Source: Pohlia nutans (lineage: Eukaryota > Streptophyta > Bryopsida > Bryales > Mniaceae). From it: DNA of 64,000 nucleotides. The translations under genes and the position numbers were made by a program. Below are positions 36,005 through 47,305 of the stretch, one piece after another. The stretch covers positions 1,480,650 to 1,544,649 of the forward strand of contig CM040104.1 of assembly GCA_022496805.1 (NCBI GenBank), written 5' to 3'. Position 1 is the stretch's first letter, and the number at the start of each line of letters is the position of its first letter. Under the pieces are notes generated by a model. That model saw nothing but the letters and a program-made list of their open reading frames with translations. It was not told the origin of the DNA and did no database searches.

Positions 36005-39000
36005 CTAATGAGAAAGATGGCGTTTGATCTCACCCTCTTCTAGCTTGGAAGTCACATCTGCCGGATCCGACCTTGACGTTGACGCTTCGGACTGAATGGG
36101 GCTGTATGCATGGGCAGTCGTACTCCTTTGTTGACAATTGTCTGCCATTAACTTGAGGGCAATTCCCATTGTAATAAGAAGCAGACCTGTGCAATGCTGC
36201 CCTAAAAGTGGCTTTGTAAAAATGATATAAGACAGAAGAAGGGTGACTGCCTTCCGGGCGGTTGTGACCTGCATCAATCAATATCAATGATATAAAAGCA
36301 TTTCTTTCCTGCCGAGGCTACGAGCATGCATGAATAAAAAACAGGGCTGATTTAACGATCAGGGATCGCAACTTCATCAACACGACAACGCATCCATTTG
36401 CCTTGACAGAAGCCATGATCTACTCAAGTCATGCAAGGGATCTTCTTCACCAAAGTAATAAGGATATCCAAAATTATGGAAAAATGGAATCTGTGAATAC
36501 GTACCATAGCTGTGGTCGCAGCTCCAAACAAGGCAATGAGGCAAAGGACAGATAATTGCCCAATGAATGTTGCACAAGCCTCGAATATTAGCACAAGATA
36601 TATATAAGGATTCTGCAACAATAAACATGCCCCAGTTAACGCTAATCCAGCACTCAGACTCTCAGTTTCCTGAAATTTAAAAACACATGTCCAGAAACTT
36701 TCCTTGGCATACACCTGGTGCATTCTCTTATCTATGCAGCTCAAAATTCTCCAAAGCAAATTTTGGTAAAGCCAAATGTGTTGTCTAAAGTGTCAGCATG
36801 CGGTAACTCATACTAGGCGATCGGACTTCCCAATAAAAAAAAATCACAAGCCGGACCGTTTTTTAACTATAATTTGAACGATTTTTGTTCACAAAGACAC
36901 ATAAGACCTAGTGGCTGAGATCAAATTAAATAAATTTAGCCAGCGTGTCCTGTACACAATATCCCCCAAAGAATCTTCAAAAAATGAGCCAATTGTATAT
37001 GAAATGACAGTAAGATGCTCTTGCCTGAAAGCAGTTGGACCAAGCACGAAAAAATTCGCCCGTAATGAGCATTGGTGGGATAAGGAATGGTAGCCCCACA
37101 GCTGTTGTACAGAATAGCATCTCCAACTGTGGCACACGAAGCACGCAAGGATAGAAGCAAAGCTTTAGACACGATACACATTAAAGCTGTCAGGGAGAAA
37201 TACGTGGCACTTAAAAAAAATTAAAAATGACCTCTTCAAAATCTATTCCAGAAGCAGACATAGTTGCAAACATACAACCTCAATTTAACAGATAAGGAGA
37301 CCACTCTAAGAAGAATGCAATCACAGCCCCATTCAATTTTGATGCATTGGTGGTAACAAGAAGCATTATGTCACAAGCCTTGCCTGAGTGGTAGCGGGAG
37401 TAACAGTGAAGATAACTTCTTGTAGGTTTCCAACAAAGGCATCCAGAATGAGTGCCCCCACAACCATCACCACGCCCATGATGCTGAAGTTAGGTGAAGT
37501 GTGGGCATCTGCAAGCGTAAAAGTCACGAGCCCCAACACCAACATACTTGCAGAAACATATTCCAGTATGGAGTAACGCCGTCTCAGTCCAGGTACAAAT
37601 GCACCCATTACCATAACTGGCAAGACCTGTTCAAGCATCCAATGAGTAGTTATAAAAAGAGACATTCAACATGAGTGGATAGTCGCTCTGCGTATTGCAC
37701 ACGTGCTTGCTCATAGGCAAGGAACACGTACAGATATAGCTATGCCACATACTAAGTTTCCAGCCATTATGCACAGCCAATTAGACTAGCGGAGAGAGCA
37801 ACGAATTATGTAACAATGGTTCAAGAAAAATACTGCGTGGATTGCACCACCGATCTAATGTATTAACCTTGCTTACTAACAAGATATGTCGCCTCGTTGA
37901 GTTACTCAATGCGTAAAACGAGGCTAGACCAAAATTCATAAACCTATATATTTAGTGAAGTACCTTGGTGGATTTGAACATGATTTGTGCAGGATAATTG
38001 AGGAACATTAGAGAACCTTTGGTGAGCCCTTGCGAACCCATCAAGACAGCTGACAGCTTGATGTAGGTCTTCCAGGGGTTGACGATGTGTTTTGGTCGGA
38101 AGCCGTACCACGAAATAAGCCCCAAGTAGACGAAGCCTTGAACAAACGTAAAATACCATCCATAGCTGAGCATAAAATGCGAATAACGTTAATGTACTGA
38201 TCCATAAAAAATGAAGAATTAGAAGAATGAAAAATGCATGCGGAATGCTGTAGGTGCACTGACCTGAATTGAAGTCTGTTATACACATATTCCTGCACCC
38301 AGATTCTGAATTAGCAATAGCAGATACGTGAACGGCAATTTCTTGATATCCCGACTCCCACTTCCGAATCTCCAAATAAACTTATTATACCCAAGCCAGA
38401 AAAGACATCCCCCACGAATCAGAGCATTCCAACAAAAAGAGTAATCTCTGCTCGAAGGCGTGAGATCAATCACAGATACCAATACAAAAGCAAAAACCAC
38501 TCAGTCAAAAGCAAGACAGTGGCAAGAAAAGGGGTCCACTGTTGCACTAAGTCAGCAGAGATGATGCCGCCTATTCTTGGTGCTCTTCGATTTGTGTGCA
38601 GCAATCTGCCAAGAAATCGAACACATGTGCGCAACTAATATGCAACAGATGACACAACCAGCCAGCCAGAAAGCAAGCTATGTACCTTGACACACCTTGT
38701 CGAAGTATAAAAAATAAAATACACCGAGAGATTCGTCATAGTTCCTTCCAATGACGCTGCAAAATTCACAGAAAGCTAAGCTTGAGGAAGCTAAGCTTGA
38801 GGAAGATTGCGAAAGAAGAGGAAGCGTGAGAAATCGGGGGTTTGCCAACTGAAACCCACCAACCTCCACCTCCCAAGCCGACCCAAGTAAGGCGGGCTCA
38901 TGATTCACGCACCTCACAAACGCCGTTGATCATGTAGCCGAAGAAGAAGCCGCCTCCGCAAATGAGCAGCTGCATCCACCTGGGCTTGGAGCTCACATTG

Positions 39001-39041
39001 CAGCCCAACAACCAAACGTGATTCTCCTCCGCCGGACCCAT
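36005..39041 (-). CDS. UTR2: nucleotide-sugar / PAPS transporter of the UTR2 (SLC35B) type
   Basis: This is a multi-pass endomembrane carrier of the drug/metabolite transporter superfamily. Exons in coding order are 38913-39041, 38264-38292, 37964-38165, 37384-37626, 37025-37126, 36505-36612 and 36005-36268; phases close to 358 residues. Family hallmarks run the whole length: [98 protein letters not shown]. The match to Arabidopsis UTR2/UTR5 is close. Annotators also call this branch adenosine 3'-phospho-5'-phosphosulfate transporter 2, so the substrate is uncertain. The introns after exons 4 and 5 both begin GC (CAG|GCAAGG and CAG|GCAAGA), and only these borders keep the frame and the conserved sequence. 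Confidence 0.95.
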
Positions 39042-40227
39042 CGTTCTCCTTCTCTCCCACTATCACCCGCACTCTGTCGCACAGCGCAATCGAAGTCTGC
39101 TGGCACCGATCTCTGTTTCCAAATGCATGGCAAGGAAGGCAAGCTTTATTTATATCTTGGGGCGAGGGGGGGGGGGGAGGGGGGAACTCACCCCACAACT
39201 GAAGTGATATTTTTATTCTCGGCTAGTTTGAAGCTCATCCGGTATTCTTGAAGTTTGTCCGGTGGACAAGAAAGCGGCCAACCCTAACAATGAATGCCTG
39301 ATCCTACAATTGCCCTTTCATTCAAAGCCTGCACTGCCAACCCTCGAGATGGCAAACACCACCAAGATCAGAACTCGTGGAAACTATCGACATCAGTACG
39401 TCTCCAACGGGCAATAGCCCTCCAAGAAACTTCAATTCCGCAATGTGAAGCAAGCGTAGGAAGTACGGAGGAAGGTAAGTAACCTCCAGGTAGGGTCACA
39501 ATGTGAAGCAAGCAAGCGATGGCAGCCCAAGCATAATTATATGGCAGCTGCATTCCAAGGGTGGAAACTGACGGGCAAGGCAACGCGGCGGCGGCAATGG
39601 CCCCCTGGCAGGCAGGGAGGGAGGGAGGGAGGGAGGGAGGGCAGGGCAGAAGCGAAAACAGGGAGTGAGGTGAGGCCAGTGGTGATGAGAGTGACGGAGA
39701 TGCAATGAGAATTGAAGTAGGAATGACGAAGGAAGAAAGGAAGGAAGGGGCGCGTGAGAGAGAGAGAGAGACAGGAAGTGAGAAATAGGGAGGGAGGGAG
39801 GGAGGGAGGGAGGCAGGCAGGCCTCGCCTCGCCTCGTCCTCGGGCGGTGGGTGTGGGTCGCACGTGGAATGGAACACAGTGCGGCGGGCGATTCACCCCA
39901 CCCAAGTGGCCACTGACTGAGGATTCACAAGAGTGAGAAGCAGGTCCGTCGCCTCAACTGAATTTTCGTCGAATTTGTCCCCGAATCTGCAGTAGAGCCT
40001 GCAGGCTGGTTGGCTGGCTGGCTGAAAGGGATTGACTGACGGGTACCGTAGTACCTGACCTGATAAATCTGACTATTTAAGGAGATGCGGGGTTTTAGGG
40101 TTTCAAGCTCGGTCACTGTGCCATTCTTATTATTCTTCTTCTTCTTCTGCAGTTGAGTTGAGTTCGTTCAGTTGTTGTCCGTCACCCGAGCTCCCCTGAG
40201 TGTGTGTGTGTGTGTGTGTGTTTTGCC
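39042..40227. promoter_or_regulatory. divergent promoter region between UTR2 and the FAD oxidoreductase
   Basis: The two genes are head-to-head 1.2 kb apart. The region is rich in simple repeats: a G-run at about 39168-39184, GGGA repeats at 39613-39643 and 39789-39814, a GA run at about 39757-39770, TGGC repeats at about 40007-40024 and a TG repeat at 40200-40220 just before the FAD gene start. GC is high. I see no separate gene. Confidence 0.5.
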
Positions 40228-43200
40228 ATGGCCGTGGTGGCAGTCGTGTCGTCGTCGGCCTTGCTCTCGAGTTCTGGTGCTTCATTGCCGTTTCTCTCTC
40301 GCTCTGCCCCCCCATTTCGCCTCTCGCCTTCGCTCTCCATCTCCCCGCGCTGCACCCTTTCCCTTCCTGCACCCTCAGGTGCCCTCCCTCCCTCTTCTTG
40401 GCTTGCTTTTCTTTTCTTCATCTCCCCGGCTCGCCTCCGTGCCCTTTCCTTCCTTCGTGCCATTTCCACCCGCTCATCATTGTTTTTCTGCATTTGTTTC
40501 TTGGCAGCCGACGCAGTACTGGAAAGCCCCGAGGTGGATCCTGTGTTGGTTGTTGTGGGCGGAGGAGCTGCAGGCATTTTTGGCGCCGTGCAAGCCAAAA
40601 CTGTATGCCCGCACTTGAACGTGGTGGTTCTAGAGAAGGGCAAACTTCTGTCCAAGGTTTTTCCGACCCTCCTGTTTTCATATCTCACTAGTATAGCAAT
40701 GAAAACTTAAGAAATTTTGCAGGCATTATACGATTCGAGTTGTGGCGATTTTTGTCATTGCAAGGAATTAACCCTTAAACGCCATGCATTTTTTCTCATT
40801 CTTGATTTCTTATTTTCATAGATTATACAAAAATGAAATCAAAAATTAAAGTTCGGTCAATTGACTTGATTTACATTGCTTCAAAGTAGGACATCAAAAG
40901 TTGAAGTTCAAATTCATTTTTCTATCATCTTGATTTTGAATGACAAGATGAATCTAAGATTAGATTATTTTGAAACAGACAAACAAACATCCATATGACA
41001 CTCTTAGAATGGAAACCCTGGATTTATGGACAGTCAAAATTAATTGAAAGTTACAATTTTTGAACGCTGGTATGCCACTTGATTTATCAATTTTGTGCTT
41101 GGAAAACTCCAGTAGATGAATAACGAAATTTTGGGACTGGAGAAGCCCTCACGGGAACTTCTGGGTATTTAGGGTTAGGGTCACAGACGAGAAAATTGGT
41201 TAGGTCTTTGCTGGTAAGGCACGGCACTCCCTTAAAAAGTGCTTGAATTTATTGAACCAATTCGTGTTGCTTCTGTGATCAGGTACGAGTATCAGGGGGT
41301 GGACGTTGCAATGTCACGACTGGTCTTCATGTGGATCCTCTTGTAATTCCTACTCCTCTAAATGTTGTGACATTTTGATGGATTGTGACGTTGGTGCTTG
41401 ATTATTCCATTTGGTACGTTGCACCCTCTACAACCAGCCAGACCAGGGTGGCTGATGCAATTTGGACAGCCATTGGCAGGGCAATATCCACGGGGGCACA
41501 AGGAGTTGCGAGGGTCGTTTTTCCGGGCACATGGCCCGAAGGATACTATCGCGTGGTTCGCCCAACGTGGCGTTTCCTTGAAGGTAATCAGCTTTGGGTT
41601 TATGTATTTTTGCATTACACCTTTCTAGTTTGCCAGACCAGCTTTCTGTTGAATGTAGAATTTCTGGATTGATCCCGACTTGGAGCCCGCTGATATGAAC
41701 AGAAAGAGGACGACGGAAGAATGTTTCCCGTTTCAAATAGCTCAGCCACGATTGTGGACTGCCTACTAAACGAGGCCCGGCGTATTGGGGGTATGGATTT
41801 GACTCAGACAAAAAACTTTGTATATCGATATTGAAGGAGATATACTGGCATTACTATATGAGGAATTACGGTCTCCATTGACTTCAAGTAGAAAGATGGG
41901 ATTGATCATCTTTGTGCCTCATGGGTCCTTGTACTGTTTCCACGATACGATTAGCAACTTCTTAGTTATTGAGTTTCGCAGTTGTTTTGCAGACTGGCGT
42001 ATCGGTCAATGACATTTCATGTCGAAGCGGAGGAGGGTTTCTTGTTCAAGTTGCTACACGCAACGATGGACCGAAGAAACTGGGTGCTCATTTTGTGCTT
42101 GTATCTACTGGAAGCTCACGGCAGGTATATTACATGATCTGACGTCTTAAATTAGCAGACAGAATTTCGGTGGTGTCTTGATATACTTCTGAGAACCTCG
42201 CGGGAGGCTTGTACTGAAAAGGCCTGAAAATAATTGTACATGGCTAATTGAGTCTTGTTTTCTCTTGACTTTTATTATGGCTTGGCATCGTTCTTGTCCT
42301 TTATTACTGCTTCCTCTTTCCTTGACCCTGCTTCACTTGTAACATTTGTGTATTCTGTGGTTGTTTTCTCAAGTAGGGACATGAGTTGGCTCAGAAACTA
42401 GGTCACTCAATTGTTGAACCTCAACCTAGCCTTTTCACATTCAAGGTCAAGGATGAAGCACTTGCAGAATTGGCAGGGGTATGTGGAATTGTACACTCGT
42501 GTTCACTCGAGTGATTGTGGGCATTGTTGACCTGTCGTTTTTTTCAGAATTCACGGCAATGACTCTGTTCTAAGCATTTTTCGTGAAAGGTTCTGTGAGA
42601 ATTATAATCTTTGTAAGGGTTTCTTATGGATGTGTAGGCCTCTTTCGAGGTTGTTAGAGCCGACCTAGAATTGCCGGGTCAGAAGCACAAGAATCCTCGT
42701 CTTTCACAGGTGTGCCTCGTTTTCTTTTGTCCTCGGATTATATGAAAGACATGTTTTTATTCTGATGTTTGTGGAGCACAAACGTGGTCGTAACTTAGCC
42801 CTATGGTGTGCTATTGGTTTGGTTGGGGTGCCTTCAGACAGGTCCGCTGTTGATAACGCATTGGGGTTTGAGTGGCCCAGTTGTGCTTCGGCTATCTGCT
42901 TGGGCAGCTCGTGATTTATTCTCTTCAAATTATCAAGGTGGTTAACGGGACTAAAACATGACGCATAATTCTTTCTTCATAGCATAGAGCAAGAATATGT
43001 AAGTAAATTGGACATTTGTAAGAGTGTAGTTTGTTTGTTGACTCAGTGTGGTACTCACGATATCGATGCGTGCAATGCAGGTACACTATGGATCGACTTT
43101 GTGCCAAACATGTCAACTGAAACTGTGTATGAAGAGCTGGTCAGCCAGAAAAAGTCATTTATGGTATGCCCTTTCTGCTCTCTTGTGAACCATAGTTGTA

Positions 43201-44913
43201 CTTGAACAATGTTCCGTGCAACAATTTCTTCCCGTTAAGCACAGTCATTCCCTGCATTCCACCCAACGAAGCGCTGTGTAAGTTTTCCATGTTCACTCCA
43301 GGATCAAGTAATTAACTGCAATTCATCATGTCATGCTTGTAGTAACAGACCTAAACCAAATTCGTCATGCAGAAGCGAAAAGTAGGTGGTGCATCACCAT
43401 CACTGATTCCATTGACTCGCAGATTCTGGCAATACTTACTACAACGAGAGGTCAGTCACACAGTCCTACTCTACTCATTGTTGATTAGTGGTTCTCCAAT
43501 TTTTTCCATTGATCCTAATGGAAGGGGCTCATTTTAGTGAATGATGGGTGTTAGAAAGCCTCTTTTTCTCTGGTACTTTGGTTTCTATTTGACTCCATTT
43601 TTAGGAAGTGACCACACATTTTGCTTGCTTTTGCACCCCTTTGCATTCCAACAACTAAAGTTATCGCAGCTTTTTAACTCCTTGAAAAGTCTGGTTGTTA
43701 AAATCGATTATATTAAGTTACTAGAAAGTTGGCTTAAAGTAATGATCTTTTGTTGCAGAACCTTGATACAGATAGCATCTGGGCCACGTTGTCAACCAAA
43801 GCATTGCGTCAGCTGTCAAACCTCCTAAAACGATGTCCCTTTCTAGTTTCTGGCAAGGTAAAATGTTTGGTCTGTATAGAGATTCCTTGATGGTTGCTGT
43901 CACTCGTTCGACACACATCTCTGAGCAGTATGCGCTACCTCTTGTGTGTATGTGGATGAGAAATAAAAATCTTGCATCTAAATAATTTTTTTAAAAGCCA
44001 ATAATTTTTCCTTTCGTATTGAGCCGTATTCTTGGCAATTTGTTTTGTGCAGGGAGAGTTCAAGGACGAGTTTGTTACCTCTGGTGGAGTACCTCTTGCA
44101 GAGGTGATATTTCCTCTCTATGACCTCGTACCTTTATAATTTGCTTTTATTGTACTGTTACATGGAATGTTCTACCAAGATTCATAGGGTGATTATCAAT
44201 AAGTTAGCTAAGGGACCATATGAGGTTCTTGGCACGTCAATCCCCATTAGCTTGGCAGCTTATGAAATTCCCGAAATGGTGGTGAGGTTCCTGTCAATTC
44301 TGTGGTACGTGTTCTAGGTGAACTTGAAGACCATGGAAAGCCGCATTTGTCGAGGCCTTTTTCTCGCAGGAGAAGTAAGCTTCTTTAAACTTTGTTACAT
44401 TCGTAAAGATTTTGGATATCCTTATTCCCAAGCTGGAACGTGCAAGTGATTGATGTTACTGGTAATCACACGACTGAATTTAATTTATTACCACATTCCA
44501 GATGAGAAGATACCAGATTGATTAATATATGTTGTGCGTTTATTGGCTGCAAACAGGTTCTTGATATTGATGGAGTAACGGGGGGTTTTAACTTTCAGGT
44601 ATGTATTAACTTAGCTCTTGAAATTTGGGGAGAATTGATACCTCCGACTTGGAATCTTTCACATTACACTATAAGAAGCCCTGAGAAGTCTCAATTTGTT
44701 CCTTGTTTTGAGGTTGGGTTGCCATAGTGAATATGAATAATCCTTTTAATGAGTTTTTCAAGGCTGAATGTGCTACAATAATGATATCCAGTAAATGTTG
44801 ATTACTGTTCCTTTGGTTGATGGCAGAATGCTTGGACTGGAGGCTACATCTCAGGCTCACAGATCGCTTCGTTAGCTACTAATCGATCAGCAAAACCTCT
44901 TGTAGGTGGCTAG
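40228..44913 (+). CDS. HI0933/BaiN-type FAD-dependent oxidoreductase, probably plastid-targeted
   Basis: This family binds FAD through a Rossmann fold; bacterial members are BaiN/YhiN-like, and the plant member's substrate is unknown. Exons are 40228-40378, 40508-40656, 41283-41342, 41470-41583, 41703-41790, 41982-42124, 42377-42478, 42638-42709, 42838-42937, 43081-43163, 43373-43450, 43759-43857, 44053-44103, 44318-44374, 44557-44598 and 44827-44913; phases close to 491 residues. The N-terminal 55 residues are Ser/Ala/Arg-rich without acidic residues, like a transit peptide. Then come [16 protein letters not shown] (about 62-77, FAD binding), [56 protein letters not shown] and [15 protein letters not shown]. 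The acceptor at 41980 (not the nearer one at 41991) is needed to keep the frame. The second intron holds TTAA element G. Confidence 0.94.
40768..41178. mobile_element. TTAA element G in an intron of the FAD oxidoreductase
   Basis: The left end is TTAACCCTTAAACGCC, as in other members. The proposed right end, TTTAGGGTTAG at 41168-41178, is more degraded. The length would be 411 bases. It lies wholly within the second intron (40657-41282) in an otherwise intact gene. Confidence 0.5.
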
Positions 44914-45135
44914 GCACTAGTGTTGAAGAATAAATTGATCTCTTTTATTTTTCACCTGGATGAAAGTATCAATTGCAAATTTTGTGGATTGTCAAATAAT
45001 CAGTATCAAAATAGTTTATTTTCTAAACATCTTTAAGTGCATCCCCGTCTAGGTTCTGAACATGGCTTTCAAATATCCAGCATACCGGTATAAAAATCCT
45101 AATTTGAGTTGTTTTACTATTGGTCTCAAGATGCT

Positions 45136-45180
45136 TTAACCCTTAACCCTGTAAAGGACCAGGACAACACATTGTGTCCA
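45136..45180. mobile_element. left end of a TTAA element (H), partner end not found
   Basis: TTAACCCTTAACCCTGTAAAGG is followed by the palindrome GGACAACACATTGTGTCC, the same architecture as the other TTAA elements. No matching right end is visible before the large hairpin at 45501, so this may be a remnant. Confidence 0.4.
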
Positions 45181-45500
45181 AGAATAATTTCATTACTTTA
45201 GTAGCTTATTTGGATTTCATAATTTTGACTCAATGTTAACTAGAGATTTCGAAATGTCTGTTATGAGAACACATAAATCCTTCAACATGTGCAATTATGT
45301 CGATCGATTTGTCGGGAAAAAACTAAAACATCAACGCAGGTGAATTTGAGACATGGTAGTTAGGGAGGTTGATGACTTATAGGGCGTTTTTACACTAGGG
45401 TGTCACATTTGTCAAAAAAAAAAGTGTACAATATGTAAAACATTTGTCATGATTGTGCCATTAATACTATAATAATTACAAAAAATGTTTAAATATATTG

Positions 45501-45872
45501 GAGTTATCCGTAAAGTCACCTTGGATTTGAAAAATCAACAAAGAATTTTGCTTTATTATACTCTTATTTGTTCACTCCAAATAGTTAAAAGGTGTGGAAG
45601 ATCTTGGTGGTTTATCATTATTAGGTGTGTAAGAGGTGTGTAAGAGCTTGGTGGTCTTCAAAAGTTTTCAAAAGTTTTTTAGCTCCTATTCTAAAAAACT
45701 TTTGAAAACTTTTGAAGACCACCAAGCTCTTACACACCTCTTACACACCTAATAATGATAAACCACCAAGATCTTCCACACCTTTTAACTATTTGGAGTG
45801 AACAAATAAGAGTATAATAAAGCAAAATTCTTTGTTGATTCTTCAAATCCAAGGTGACTTTACGGATAACTC
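45501..45872. repeat. near-perfect hairpin, 182-base arms, 8-base loop
   Basis: The left arm 45501-45682 is the exact reverse complement of the right arm 45691-45872 except for one mismatch (near 45533), with loop CTCCTATT. The arms start GAGTTATCCGTAAAGTCACC. The left arm contains an internal duplication (AGGTGTGTA AGAGGTGTGTAAGAG). I see no coding potential and no clear target duplication outside the arms. Such sequence would fold into a long double-stranded RNA if transcribed. Confidence 0.95.
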
Positions 45873-46465
45873 AATTTAAAATATAACCTTTCCAAAATAT
45901 TTGGAATATTTTCTATATATTTTATATTATTTGGAATATTCTAAAAATCTTTTTGAAATATTTACACATTTTATGCAATGTAACAATTATTAACGATTAC
46001 AAGCACATTGTTTCAACAAGTCACTTCATCCAAACATAAATCTTTTGGAATCAATCATTGTTGTTGTATTTAGTTTTAGAACACCATTTTTGTATGCTCC
46101 TAATAAAGTACATCTGTATATGCTCCTGAAAATTCAAACGCTAATCATAGTTTTAGAATTTATGAGCATGTTTGCAGTGAATGACCTGTTGATTTTGCTA
46201 AAAACAAGGGTTTCGTTAAAAGTGCAATTCAATATGTAAAAGTGCACATGAACAATTTTTTGGAAATTTATAAATTTCATTGAAAATATGATCATTTTAT
46301 AATTATCCTAGTAAGAAAAATAAAGAATATAGATATGGGTACATTTTAGGTTCATTATGCTTGGTTATTGATCAAATTACAATTTTGTGATTTTTATAAA
46401 AAAAATTGAGTTAACAATAATATGAGAAACCTTGCTAGAAATTTCTTATAATTTTAAGTTATTTC

Positions 46466-46738
46466 TTATATTAATAATTCACGAACCCGAGTTTCCGGAA
46501 TTATAATTTGTTGTATGAAAACCAGTGCATCATTTGGAGACAGTGTTTTACCATGTAAAATATCACCAACAACCATATCTAGTAGCAGTCCACCTCCAAC
46601 TTGTTTGTCATGAATGTCGTGAATAAATACATACCTTCGGTCCTGAGAATTGAGCGGGTTATTAATTTGCACCTCATAATTTCTATTTGTACGATGCCAA
46701 ACAAACGAGGGTGATCCATTTTGATCTCCAGCTTCCAT
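46466..46738 (-). pseudogene. fragment resembling the C-terminal domain of the 49-53 kb element protein
   Basis: An open frame of 90 codons reads VGDILHGKTL, SPNDALVFIQQIIIPE and TRVREL. It aligns by eye with the C-terminal domain of the decayed gene at 49176 (VGDRVNLLDI, DDVTVAIARIISIPG, SRQLHN). Similar spacing occurs in the C-terminal domain of plant En/Spm-like transposases. I infer a relic of a related mobile element. No start or splice evidence is convincing. Confidence 0.35.
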
Positions 46739-46922
46739 TGCTTCAAAGTTTCAATCCATATGATTTGTTTTAAGATAAAACCATGCCTGGTCATACAAAA
46801 AAACCAAGATGATTGTAATCTTGAACATGTTAAAAAAAAAGTTTTATGTAATTCAACAATAATCTAAATAGATGATGTAACTTTATGCCTTAGTTTCTTA
46901 AATGCGAACAAAATTAACTATC

Positions 46923-47297
46923 GTCATGAGGGGTGTGGCATGTGCCTCATCCCTTAAGATTCAAACTAGGCAAAATATTGTCATAAGGGGTGTGGCATGT
47001 GCCTCACCCCTTAAGATTCAAACTAGGCAAAATATCGTCATGAGGGGTGTGGCATGTGCCTCACCCCTTAAGATTTAAACTAGGCAAAATATTGTTATAA
47101 GGATTGTGGCACATGTCTCACCCCTTAAGATTCAAATAAGACAAAATATTGTCATAAGGGGTGTGGCATGTGCCTCACCCCTTAAGATTCAAACTAGGCA
47201 AAATATTGTCATAAAGGGTGTGGCATGTGCCTCACCTCTTAAGATTCTAACTAGGCAAAATATTTTTATATGGAGTGTGGCACATGTCTCACCCCTT
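46923..47297. repeat. 57-bp minisatellite, about 6.6 copies
   Basis: Unit starts are at 46923, 46980, 47037, 47094, 47151, 47208 and 47265, exactly 57 bases apart. Each unit holds GGGGTGTGGCATGTGCCTCA followed by CCCCTTAAGATTCAAACTAG with few changes. Because 57 is a multiple of three, a repeated peptide frame exists by chance. It ends next to GTTGTGTAGTGTCG. Confidence 0.95.
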
Positions 47298-47305
47298 GTT
47301 GTGTA

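Noticed and set aside
39368..39905. Overlapping open frames upstream of the FAD oxidoreductase
   Set aside because: They are Ser/Pro/Leu runs from GGGA and GA repeats, with no conserved content.
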